From contig NC_018397.1 in the NCBI RefSeq assembly GCF_000208865.1, forward strand, positions 5,981,748-6,045,747: a stretch of DNA of 64,000 bases, written 5' to 3'. A model generated the notes under the pieces. The model was not told the origin of the DNA. It made no database searches and worked only from the letters and a program-made list of their open reading frames with translations. Shown piece by piece: positions 44,232 to 55,500 of the stretch (the stretch's first letter is position 1; every line of letters begins with the position of its first letter). This DNA is from Neospora caninum Liverpool (lineage: Eukaryota > Apicomplexa > Conoidasida > Eucoccidiorida > Sarcocystidae). The translations under genes and the position numbers were made by a program.

Positions 44232-46469
44232 ATGGCGCTCTCGGCACGTGTCCTCTCTTCTCTCACGAGAGGGGCGAGAAAACCTTCCGTGCCGCCTTCT
44301 TCCCAGGCTCTCCCGTCTATTCCGCCTCCTTCCTCCGTACCCTCTCGGTCTTTCTCTGTCACGACTCCTCCCCAAATCTCTCTTTCTTCTCCGCTTTCGT
44401 CTGCTCTTTCTTCTCCGCTGTCGTCTTCTCTTTCATCTCCGCTTTCGTCTGCTCTTTCTTCTCCGCTTTCGTCTGCTCTTTCATCTCCGCTTTCGTCTGC
44501 TCTTTCATCTCCGCTTTCGTCTGCTCTTTCATCTCCGCTTTCGTCTGCTCTTTCATCTCCGCTTTCGTCTGCTCTTTCTCCTGTCTCCCTCATCTCTGAG
44601 CAAGGCACTGGAGTGCCGACCTCTTTGCTTGTGGGGCCTTGCGGAAGTTCTCTTTCTCCCACTTCTTCCTCTCGTCAGTCTTCTTTCTCTTCTCGTTTGC
44701 GTCACGCTATCTCGCCGTCTGCCGGCTCTTCTTCCTTCTTTTCTTCCTTGTCGGATGTTTCGCCCTCCTGTTCCTCCTCAAGGGAAGCAAAAGGCGCAAC
44801 TACAAATGAAGCGGAGAGTGAACACGACAATGAATCGGTGAGACTCTCTGTCGTCTTCCTCCGAAACGAAACGCTTTCTCTCATCTCCATAAGCATTTTT
44901 ACACTTTTTTGATCTGTGGAAATTTGGTATCGCTCTCTGTGGCGGTCCGTTTTCCGTTTTTTTTTCTTTCCTCTTTGCATTTCCTTTTCGCCCTCGTGCC
45001 CTCCTATCTCTACCGGGGGGGGGAGGGGGGGAAGGGGGGAGTCTCCCATGGCTTTCGTGCTTGGTCCTATTCTCTTCTTCCCCCCTGAAGCGCTGTCTCT
45101 CTTGTTCTTTGTCGTGGGATTCTCCGATGTCTTCCTTCGACACCTGGTTAACCTCCTCCTTTCTCGCTATTTTGCCTTCTCTTTCTCGTTCTTTTGCCTT
45201 CTCGTTATCGTGTTTTGCGTCCACGTTTCCTTCCATCGCTCGGTGACTCTGTTTCCCACGACGAACCACAACAGAAAACCGAGGGAGAAACATTTAATTT
45301 CCTCATAAGGTATGAAAGGAATAGGACGATATAAAAAGGAATGTCAGCCGCACAGTTGCCAGGAAAAGGCCTTCTCTTGGAGACGTCGACTAGCTGAGGA
45401 GCACAGGGTTCCTCTCGACAGTCCCCGCTCCATCTTTCCGACGACTTGTCTCATAATCTTTGGATCTTTCACGTCACGTTTTCCCCCTTTTCCCTCTGTT
45501 GTCTCGGATGGGCGTGGCTGTGTCTGTCTCTCTTTCTGTTCTCTCCGTTGTCTTTCCTTTGCCTTTTCTCACCAATGTCGTTTCTTGTTTGTGCCTCCTT
45601 TCTCTCTCCTTTCTTCACTTTTCCCTCTTTTCCCTGCGCTCTCCGCAGATTAGCCGAAGCGCGCTCAGCTCGACGCTCCCTCCTGAGACTCGTGTCCGCC
45701 TAGCAGCAATACATGAAAAGGTGCGAAAAAGGCTCTTTTCGCTCTCGTCTTTCCTCTCTCCGTTGGTCGGGCGTTCTCTCGGATGCCGCTTGAGCTTTTT
45801 TTTTTTCGGATTCCCTTCGGATTCTCCACGCGTCTTTGTGTCGTTCTCCTTCGACTTCCAAAGACGTCTCATCGGCAAGACAACAAATCCGCCTTGTTTT
45901 TCCTGCCCCGGTTTCGCTTTTGTCGCGGCGTACCTCTGTCCACTTCTCTTCTTTCTTCTTCTTCTCTTTCTCACGTGCCTTCTTCTCTTCCTTCGTCTCT
46001 ACCGTCTTCTTCTTGTCGCGTTTCTTTCCCTTCTTCCCGCTCACTGCTTCTGCTTTTTCAGGTTCTCCCTGTGCACTGTTTGATGCTCGGTGTGCGTCTC
46101 TGTTTTTGTTCGCGTTTCCCTTTCTTTTCTAGCTCATGGCCAGTCCGCTGGTGCGCGCGCCTGTCTCCGAGGAGACGCGCCTTGCGTGTTTCCATGCGCT
46201 TCCCGAGAAGCCCTTCTGGAAAGAGAAACTCGACCAAATCAGCGGGTGAGAAAAGACCGGTCTTGACTCAAGCCCGCAAACGTCACGCGGTTTGCTCAGC
46301 GAACCAGCCGCCAAGTTTTGTGTCTCGGCTTTGAAACGACTGTGATCTGCTGCCGCGCGACTCTCCCGCCTCATACGGACAATCCGCTACTGTCCTAATT
46401 ATTGCTGGTGGAGGGCGGATTTCAATATCGTGCGAAAAACTAAAGCTCTTTCACCTCGGTCCTCTTCCG

Positions 46470-46505
<36 letters not shown>

Positions 46506-49500
46506 GTTTGTATTTATGTATTTATATATGCATATATGTATATATGTGTATATATATGTATTTATATATGTTACTATATGTGTATATATCTGTATGTATA
46601 TGCATATGGCTGTTATCTCTCGTAAAAACAGAGAGAGAAAAAAAAACGGGGCGAGGCGCGGTGAGGCCCGCGGAAGACGGGCAAACTGTGTCGGGTGTGA
46701 GGAGCGCACGCCTCGGCAGCAGTGCGAGGAGGAAGCGCAGGCGAGGGAATTCCATGCAGGGCGTTTTTCCCCGTCTCGTGTCTTGTCGGTCGCAGCGTTC
46801 TCTTCCTCAGCGACACGATGCGGCACCGGGGCCGGCTTATACTCAGCACCATCATGCCGCTCTACGGAGACGCGCAACTCCTGAAAACCTGTGAGGAACC
46901 GCGATAACACAAAGGGGGAAGAGAGAGAAGCGGCCGGGAAAACACGCAGGGGAGAAGGACGACAGGTCGCGCGCTCTACGAGACGTAAAGATCCACAACT
47001 CGACACTTTTGCACTGCCCACAACTCCATACGTCCATATACAGAGGCCTGTGCTCCGCGACAGGCCTGTCCATCTTTCGGCCAAGAGAAAGCGGACAGTC
47101 TTGATCGGATGTGCCGAAACAATGCCCCTCCGTAACACCTCTTTTTCCAGCCTTAGGCGTGCGACAGTGTATGTACACCTGGTGGGTCTCGCTGGCGGCG
47201 GAGAGCCGTTTCGCGTCCTCCGGCGGTCCTGTTTTTCTTCGACTGTTTCGTGTGGCGATGGAAGCTGTGAGAGGATGTCGGCCTCGCTTCTCCGCTTTTG
47301 CTTCAGACTTTGGGATCGCAGAAGATGACCTCTCCGGGAGATTGTACTTTCTCGTCTTGCACGTTTGGCTGCTGCATCGACGTCTCGTTGCCCTGGTAAA
47401 ACGCGAAATTTGAGCGCTCTGGGAACCACGCAGCGTGTTCCCGAGGCGCGCGTTTGGCTGCTCAGCGCGCAAAAACGCCCACGCATCACGTCACATCGGG
47501 GAGAGATCGTCTCTTCTGTGCGCCTGTCTGGACTCCACGCGAAGCCGTCTGGGGTTTGACGGCTTTTGCGGCGTCGCCTTCCCTCTCCCATCTCGCGGTG
47601 GGGCCGTTCTCGGTCCTCTCTTCTCTCCGCTGGTCGAGCGCCCACGAAAAACTGCCTCGCCTGTGTCGCTTCCCGTTCTCCCGGCTCCGCTGTACCTCTG
47701 TCATCACAAACTCTGGTTTCTTTTCAGCAAGAGGAGCTGACGAGGGACGCGCTCTGGGAGGCCGTCGACGATCTCTATCGCGCGATTCTCTCCGAGGCGC
47801 ACGTGAGCTACTCAGCACGCCGAAAAAGCTGCCAAGCTTCCCGCAGTTATCTCGGGTGTATTCATCCCTTGTGTTCACGATCTTTGCTATATACTCATTC
47901 GCAGTGTTCACGATCTCTTGCTGTGCTCATCCAAGGCATTCAGGAGCTCTGTTCCACGCCCCCACGGGGTTTTCAGGTGGTTTCGTTTCCGTGGGTCTCC
48001 CCCCTCAGTGGTTAGCGCCGAGGGACACGCCCGTGGCCAACTGGGCTGTTATCTGCGCAGTTGTGCGTTTTTTGCTCCGATTTTGTTCCAGACGATCGAC
48101 ACAGCGTGTGTTTGGCGCCCTGTCCACGCGTGCTTTCCCCTTTTCTGCGCCTGTTGTCCCTCGCTGCGTCGAGAGATGTGCAGAGCCACAACTCATGGAT
48201 TGACTGCTTTTTTCGTTTTTGGCATTGGAAAGAGTTGATGTGGCGGAAAAACGATTGCAGCAACTGCAGCTCGAGGTCTGCGACACTTGTTTTTTTTAAA
48301 AACGGGTTTCTACGTTTCGGCAAACCACCCTTTTCCGGGGACTCTCCACACTACCAGTTGGCTTCCTGTTCTCGCGAAAGTCTTTGTTTTTCCCCGATCG
48401 ACGTTCTCTTGTGTTTTCCTGACCGTGTCAAGTGCATGAAGTACATAGTGGTGTCCAGCATCGCACGACTTTCCGTGTTCGGACGTCGTTCTCCGAAGAC
48501 CTCACACGCGGTCTATTTCCGAGGACCGGTTCTTTGACCCAAAGCGAACGCCTTTTCGCTGGTTTTTCGGCGCATCCATTTCTTTCGGTGTTTCACGTTC
48601 AAGAGCTCCGCGTCTTTTCTCGTCTCTCTCTCCCGGCCGAGCCGAGGACACGCAGAAGGTCCAGTTCTGAGGCCTCGGCAAAAAGAGGCGCAGCGAAGAC
48701 GCCGGTGTGGTCTTTTCGACACTGTTCTGTTTCTCTTTCCAGGTCAGCGAGATGCGGCTCTCGGCGTATGTTCGGGAAATGCAGCAAACCGCCCTCGGCT
48801 TTTGCCTCCTGCTCGACGAGGCTTTCGATCGGCCTCTCTTCGCTGGAGAGACTGCCCTCAGGATTTGGTTGTAAGGACGCATGCGGGGAAGCCTGAAAGC
48901 GGCGTACAAGCTGAGACGCTTTCGAGCTCAAGTCTCTCGAGTCTCTCAAGAAATACCAAGACGCGTCGAGCCGATCGCTCTGTTTCCACCGCCAGTGGCC
49001 GGGAGGCACGCAGGGCCCTTCGCGCGCGTGCAGGACAACTGTTCTGTAGCGTCTATTTTCTCGGTCTCTCTGGGTCTCTCTCTTCTTCGCCTCCTTGGTT
49101 GCGTCTTGCTTTCGTTTTCTCTATCCTTGCCTGCTGTGTCTGTCTTCTTGGGTTCGCAGCATGGTGTTTAAGGCGAAGGAGGAACGTCGCTTCTCCCCGC
49201 ACGTCCTCGACCTCACGGCCTACCTTCTGAGGACGGTGAGGATTGACGGCGTCTGTTTCTGTCTCGCGAGGTTTTTTGCTTCTTTGTCTGGCGTCCGCGC
49301 CCGTTTTTTGTTGGCGTGAAGTCGCGTGCCGTGTCGGAGAGCGCGCTGTCCGATCGACGGAGAGGCGCACTGTTCGGCCGTTCCCTCCTTTGTTCCTCCT
49401 TTGTTCCCTGAACACCCACAGGTAGGCGGTCCTCCGTGCCTCTCACTTTGATCGCGCTTCGCTGTGTCGTTTCCCCGAACACCGGCACGGTCCCCAGCAG

Positions 49501-49715
49501 TCCTTCCTGGCTGTCTCCGGTGCTACAGCGAAGGCTTGGTTCTTCTCCCTTCTCGCTGTCTCTCTCTCCAGAGCAAATTCGTCGCGGAAATCCCCACGGA
49601 CCTCCTTCTCCGCGGAAGCTTTTCTTGGCCCCGGTGGCCGCCGCATCTGGACGGCGCGCCGGCTGTCGAGGCGGAGACGGAAGACGGCGGCAAAACGTTT
49701 TTCTCAAAAATGTGA
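44232..49715 (+). CDS. UQCC1: Ubiquinol-cytochrome c reductase chaperone, UQCC1/Cbp3 family (9 exons)
   Basis: Predicted exons: 44232-44837, 45649-45720, 46133-46245, 46811-46890, 47151-47395, 47728-47802, 48743-48870, 49160-49235, 49572-49715, giving 512 residues with consistent phase. UQCC1/Cbp3 is a mitochondrial matrix/inner-membrane chaperone that helps cytochrome b synthesis and complex III assembly. Family signatures lie in the C-terminal half: GRLYFLVLHVWLLHRRLVAL (matching the LHVWxxxxRM core), TALGFCLLLDEAF, ETALRIWFMVFKAKEE, and the end motif FVAEIPTDLLLRGSFSWP. Exon 1 (202 residues) is Ser/Leu/Pro-rich. Its Arg-containing, acid-free start (MALSARVLSSLTRGARKP) looks like a mitochondrial targeting peptide, and it contains eight SSPLSSAL repeats. 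The family core is otherwise about 300 residues. The exon 4 acceptor could instead be 46796, which would add five residues in frame. Confidence 0.82.
44383..44581 (+). repeat. 24-nt in-frame minisatellite coding SSPLSSAL repeats
   Basis: About eight head-to-tail units of 24 nt within UQCC1 exon 1, each coding SSPLSSAL (one copy reads SSPLSSSL). The unit is a multiple of three, so copy-number change would not break the frame. Third-position changes between copies are few, which suggests recent expansion. Confidence 0.9.
45014..45041 (+). repeat. G-rich tract with quadruplex potential in UQCC1 intron 1
   Basis: Long G runs of seven or more, separated by single A or AA, lie in the sense strand of the intron between 44837 and 45649. 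The pattern satisfies the usual requirement of four G3+ runs with short loops. Confidence 0.8.
46472..46502. repeat. (AT)n microsatellite in UQCC1 intron 3
   Basis: An uninterrupted AT run followed by about 100 bases of degenerate TATG/TATA sequence. Confidence 0.9.
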
Positions 49716-52552
49716 AGAAACGGACGCACAGCGGCTCTTTCCCGCCTTCGCGACAACACGGCCATAGGTGTTCCCCGGTTCTTTTTCTCCGTATATTCGC
49801 GGTTCTAGGAAGTTCTCTGCCTCCGCACATGTCTCGCCTATCCGTCGCTCTACGCACTTCTTGGTTGCATGTCCCTTTCCCTTTTCTACAAGCTGAAGCC
49901 AAACGAGCTGAGCGCGGAGGCTGTTTCGCCCATCTGGGTGCACATGCATGGCTGCCGCCGTGGAGCCTCCCAGGCGTGAAATGTGCGTCGGACGAACCAG
50001 GTTGCCTCCGACTGTCCGTAGTCCATGGTCCACCCAGTTGCTGTATGAACAAGGAACGGAGTGTTCGCCGTAGCGTTCCGAGCCCCTCTCCACTGTGTGC
50101 CTCAAAAAACAGACGCGCCGAAGCGTCCCAGACTGTCAAGCGGCGAAAGCCGCGGTTTTCCGCACAGAAAGGGCGTCTGTAACGAGCTCGCTTCGGTCGA
50201 AACGAGCAGCCTTTGAAGCGAGGCCGGTCCTGAGCGTGTAGAAAAAACGGCGGTATATGAACTATCCCAAAAAACACAAGGCTCTATCGTAGTCGATCTA
50301 CGATCTTGGCCGTTTTTCGTTTCCGGGAGAAAACGAAACTGGACGATAAGTGACGAAGAGACGGTTAGGACATACCCGCACGTGGGACTGCCGAGACACT
50401 GCAGGGGACTGGGCACCCGCGTCTTCGCAGCTTGCGAATCTCCTGCATGTCCAGTCGAGGATATAGATCCAGTGTGTTGTGCGCCTGAACACCGCGACAG
50501 ATTCTGCAATAGACGCTGGACAACACTCCGCTGAATGTTTTTTTCACATGCTGAGAAGTGCACGAGAAAACCTTGGACCCGGTAGAGAACGGCGTGCAAG
50601 GTATACGCCCGACGGAGTCTCTGCTTTGTCGATTTGGGCTACTCACTTCTGGACCGGGGACGGTTTGCACATCGTATCAGGCGCCCCCACTGAAGCTACA
50701 CTCCCACTCACGCACTGTGTATTTAGTGATTCGTCGGTTGCTACAAACTCGATTTTTCTGGCGAGTACAGACTACGGGCTCGCCTGCGGGTTCAGACCGA
50801 AACGTCTGTTTGCAAGATACGCATTGCAAGGATTAAAACCTTGTGGGGTTCTTTGTGGTCTTCCACAACGACCACGCACTGCCAAGGTTTTTTCACGCCG
50901 GTAATTTTCCCGCGAGAAGTTACGGGAGACTCTGGAGACGCCTGTTTCTCTCCACAGCCCTCCAGTGTCGAGTTCAGGTCGCAGGCATGGCTCTATCATG
51001 CTGGCTGGGCGGGCGTGAAGCAGTTCGCTGTGTCGCAAGTAGGAACGCGCACATGCAGCTGGCCTGCGGCCAAAAGTGCAGTCGCGCTTTTCGAGTCGTT
51101 TAGAATGAACACACAGTGGAGGAGGATCAAGGCGAAACCCCTCCTCCCTCGGCGGCCGCACCGCCGCAGACGATACAGCTCTCTGGCCTTCAACGGGTCA
51201 GCGCCGCATGGATGCCGGCGTCGGGTGCATGCGGAGTAGCCCCAATCTCTCCTCGCGTCTCGCCACCGTCGGGGACGCTAGCGTACTTTCACTGCAAGAA
51301 AAGCGTTTCGGTACCGCCTGCGGCGCGTCCACAGGAGACGGGAACGCGCCCGTTGCCTGTTCAACTCACATTTGGTCAAACAGTCGAGGCGCGCGCGTCA
51401 GTTTCCGGCCGAGCTTGCGTGACGCAGAGATCGGAGAAACGGAACGAGGGAAAGATCCCGCAAAACAAAACAGCCCGTAGAACTGCCCCGTCCTCTCTGG
51501 CTATACCGCAACCCCTGCGAGTGTGCCGCACCAGCATCTTGGGCGCTCTTCGTTTCGGAGTCTCGGCTGCAGACCTGAGTGAAAAAGACGTCGGTCGCGT
51601 GGTACGCTGACTGGAAAGAGCGCAGCGGTTGGGAGGAACTGCGACGTGGTTCGAAAGGACAGAGTAGCTGCAGTTGGACGAATTGTTGTGGGCTATGGTT
51701 TAGGGTGAAGGCAAGCAGCCAGCGGTGAGTGCGGGGTCAGTCGCTGGCGTGTCTTCCGAGAAAAAGGACAGAGTTCTCTGCCGAGCTCCTCCGCGACAGA
51801 GAACGCAGTGTCCGAACACTGGGGCGGTCTTCTTATCGTGTCTCTGACGCAGTTTATGATGTGTCTTTCTTTCTCCCTCGATTCCACGGACGGGGCCCGC
51901 AAGTTCTAGACGCTTCACACCGCTGGCCGCGCGGTGCGGGAGATTGCCCGCGAGAGAGAGAGAGACGCGGGGGATTGGAGCCGGCGGCGCGGTAAGCCTC
52001 CCGGCGCTTTCTCCCCTAGCTCGGCTCCTCCTTTCCCTGTTTCTACACCCTTTCTGTCTCACATTTGCCGGCGCTTTCTTTCCCGTAGATTTGCGGGGGA
52101 ACGACGAACCAGAGGGACGGGAAGTGGCAATCGCGAGGACTTCTCTGCGCTGCCTGAACGGGTGTATGTGGACCCGTCGACACACTTCGAGGCATCGAGC
52201 TCTGCCGCGCATCCGTGCTGCTTATATCTTCGGTACGTATTAAGAGTTCCTTTTCAGCCAAAAATCACGCGCTTTCCGGTTTTTCCTCCCGTCTGTGCTG
52301 ACCCGTCGCTTGTCCTCTCGTCATCCCCTTTCCGCGATAAACTGCAGCCCCAGCGACGACCGTCCCCCAATCGCGACATCCTGTGCGCAAGTCTAGCAAC
52401 TTGCGACGCGTTCTCCTGGCGCTCAAAGAGGAGTGTCAGCCTGGCGGGTCCAGCGCCGCCGTCTGCCTGGCTAACGCGCGCCGGCGGTCTCTCGATGACT
52501 GACTGGTACTGTTTCCACTTTTCGCCGTGAATTGCTTAGCACACGCGCAACG
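49716..52552. other. Intergenic region between UQCC1 and the alpha-2-macroglobulin-like gene
   Basis: It contains the UQCC1 3' UTR and the promoter/leader of the downstream gene. No coding exon is supported. Open frames such as 51116-51610 (plus) and 51700-52212 (minus) lack recognisable domains and splice partners. A single TTTAGGG unit occurs near 51698-51704. Confidence 0.5.
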
Positions 52553-55500
52553 ATGGCGCGGGACCGCTGGGCGGTGACCGGCCTCTGGTTTGTCGCCTTG
52601 CTCCTGTTAGCATTTGTGGACCGGAACGCGTGTTCCTCAGATGCCCAATCCTCGGCTTCCCCGGCGCCGCGTTCTGCGTCTGTGTCTTTCCCTGTGGAAG
52701 GATCTCCGGTAAGCCGAGTGTCGGCCCCTGGCGAAGACGCCGTCTCCGCCGCTTCGTTCGAACCGCCGTTTCGCCTGGTGGCTATCGCCCCGCCTTCGGA
52801 CAAGTCAGGCCCGGTCCCGGTGCTCCGCGGCAAGCAGCCGGTCGCTGCAGTGTTCTCGGTTCCCGTTATCCCTCTTGGCGCGTCCTTGTTCCGCGGAGAC
52901 GCTTCGAGCGACTCGCACGTGCCGGCTTTCCACATCTTCACCAACAGCGCCGCGCAAACCGTGAAAGGGAGAGGCGGCTGGGTGACGACGAGCGTCTATC
53001 GATTCGATCCGGAAGACGCCTGGCCGGCGGACCTAACCGTGCGTGTGCACCTGAACAGATTCCTCCGCTCTGCAAGTGGCCAGCGTCTCGCTGAAGACTG
53101 CGACGGAGCGGGGACGAGGGGGGCGGGCGCGCTGGATGGGAGGAACGAGGCAGAGAACGGCGCGGACCGGAAGGGACAGGCAAACGAAGCGCACGGACGC
53201 GGCGAAGACCCAGCTCTCAGCTCGACCAAATCGGCCGATGGACCCTCGTGCATTTTCCGCCTGCGCACGGAGACACTCCGTGTGTCAGTCGCCTCCGTCA
53301 CCTCGGACCTTGCGTCAGCCGTCACAGACAAGCAGTGGAAGCCGATCTTGGCAAACAGTTCCGATCCTCTCGCGTCGCTCTTTGAGGTGCCGGGAGATGG
53401 GAGAGTGACAGTGAAGATGAATTCGCCCGTGGCGCTGTCTGCGCTCAGAAAGATGTCTCTGTCAGACCGACTTTTAGCGGTTGGTCGAGAGGAGCGCAAC
53501 GGCGAGTTTTCGTTCGTGCCTTTCGACGTCCGCGCGTGCTCGGAGAACGGAGCGAAGGACGCCTTCGCCTCACGCGACTCCTCCGAGGACAGCGAGGAAG
53601 CGACGAGGTGGAGCGACGACAGCGGTGAAGACGACCAGGACAACGCGGGAGGAAACCGCCAAAGCGATGAGGTCATGTGTGTGGAACTCAGCTTCTCCGA
53701 GCGGCCGCTGCAGACTCGAGCAATCTACGAACTTTTCGTCAAAAAGGGGACAAAGTAGGTTTTCTCCGGCAGAGACAACATCTGACCAGCTGCCGGATTG
53801 GTGTCTCCTCTGGTGGATCCCGGGGAGTCTTTGCCAAGTGAACATGCGAAGGTTAAGAGTGAACCGGAAGCTGCGTTCCCCGGCAACGCAAATGGCCAAC
53901 CGTAAAGCGCATAAAGTGTCCTGGAACCAGCTGTGTCTTCATGTTCTCATACTTCAAATTCTCATCCCAATGTGTGGTCCTTTTTCACCCGGTCGCTCTT
54001 GCACGCGCTTCCCCGCTCAGACACGTCGAGTTGTCTTCCTCGCCGTTTCGAGTGTCGCTCTTCACTGCAGGCCGCGCAGAACCCTGCGCGCGTGTGTGTG
54101 TCCTTCCTGCGTGTCCGTCGCCAGCCCCCACCGTCTCCTCTCTTCCCGAGTTCTCGCGACGTAAAGAGCCCATTCGTCGGGCCAGAATTCGCTGCCTGCC
54201 GTGTGTCCGTTCGCACTGCTTTCTGCGTGAAGTTTTTTTTTGTGCCGTGTCCTAGAGCTGGGTGCGCCGTCGACTGTTTTTGTGCAGCTACTCGCGGTTC
54301 AGCGGCCCTCTCGGTTCGTCGTCCGTCTCCGCCTCTCCGCCAGCTTCTCCGGCTCGGCACTTTGCCTTCTTCCGCTCCGTCCGCGTGTCCCCCGCATTCA
54401 TTGACCCCGCGCTGTACGCCGCCGTTTCGGGTTCTCGCCGCGCGAAAGGAAAAGGCAGCTTTACCGGTCCCCGGCCGTTCCGTCTCGTCGGCAGCCAGCG
54501 CCCGCTGAACTCCGTCAGCTACCGCCGGGTAGCCCTCGTTCTGCCCCACGGTTTGTCAGGGCCAGTCGGCGAGCAGGCCGGCGTGAAGACGGAGGAGCCG
54601 CGCGCCTCGTCCTCGCGCTCTCCTTCGCGACTCGCCTCGGCGAACAGTGCCACGGACCTCCACGAGCAGGCGGAGAAGCTCGTGAGAAGAATGAAGTTGG
54701 TCCACCTCGCGACAGGACACGAGCTGTCGATCCGGCCGGTCCTCGAGAAGAAAGTGCACCTGATTCTCTGGTGCGACGAGCTGCTGCCGGGGGAAACGTA
54801 CAAGCTGAGCGTCGTCGGCAACGCGGACGCGGCGTCCGAGAACCTGTTTGACGGCTTCGGCCTCCCTCTGGAGAGCAGCGAGATTGAATTTTCCATGTCG
54901 CGGCTTCGCCCGAACCTCGAATTCCTCCGGTGTCAAGAGACCGTCTGGGTCCTCAACGACCGGGGAGCGGAGGCGACGCGCGACAAAGGCCTTCCCTTGG
55001 CGCTGATGACTATCGCACACGACAAAAGGGAGGAAGGCGAGCGGAGAAAAATCACCTGGGGAGACATCGACGCGGCCACTCTGGACGCGGAGCCTTTCGG
55101 CGCGTGCGTGCGCAGCGGAGACGCCAAATGCGTCGCCCGCATGTTGCCCATGTGGTCCCACGCCGCAGGCCCGATGACGCGCCAGTGAGTCCACCAGGGA
55201 ACCGAAGCAGAAACGAAAAGGCTCTGAAACAAAGGACACACACACACACACACCGAGTGTCCGTCTCTGTTGGGCGGGCCAGCGTCGATGAAAACCGGAT
55301 AGCTCAAGGGGTTTCCTGGGACTTCCCGTCTGAAGGTCGCGCGCGGGGCGGCGCTGGCGTTTCGCACGTTTCGCGCGTTTCGCCTCACCACACACTCAGA
55401 CGGCGAGAGAGAGAAGTGCCTCCCTCGTCGCTTCATGCCTGTTCTTTTCAGTCCTCTCCGTGCGTGCGCCTCCCTCTTTGTGCGGTCTCATTCAGCCCGG

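Noticed and set aside
51116..51610. 164-codon plus ORF before the A2M-like gene
   Set aside because: The peptide is low complexity without recognisable domains. The position fits a promoter or leader of the downstream gene.
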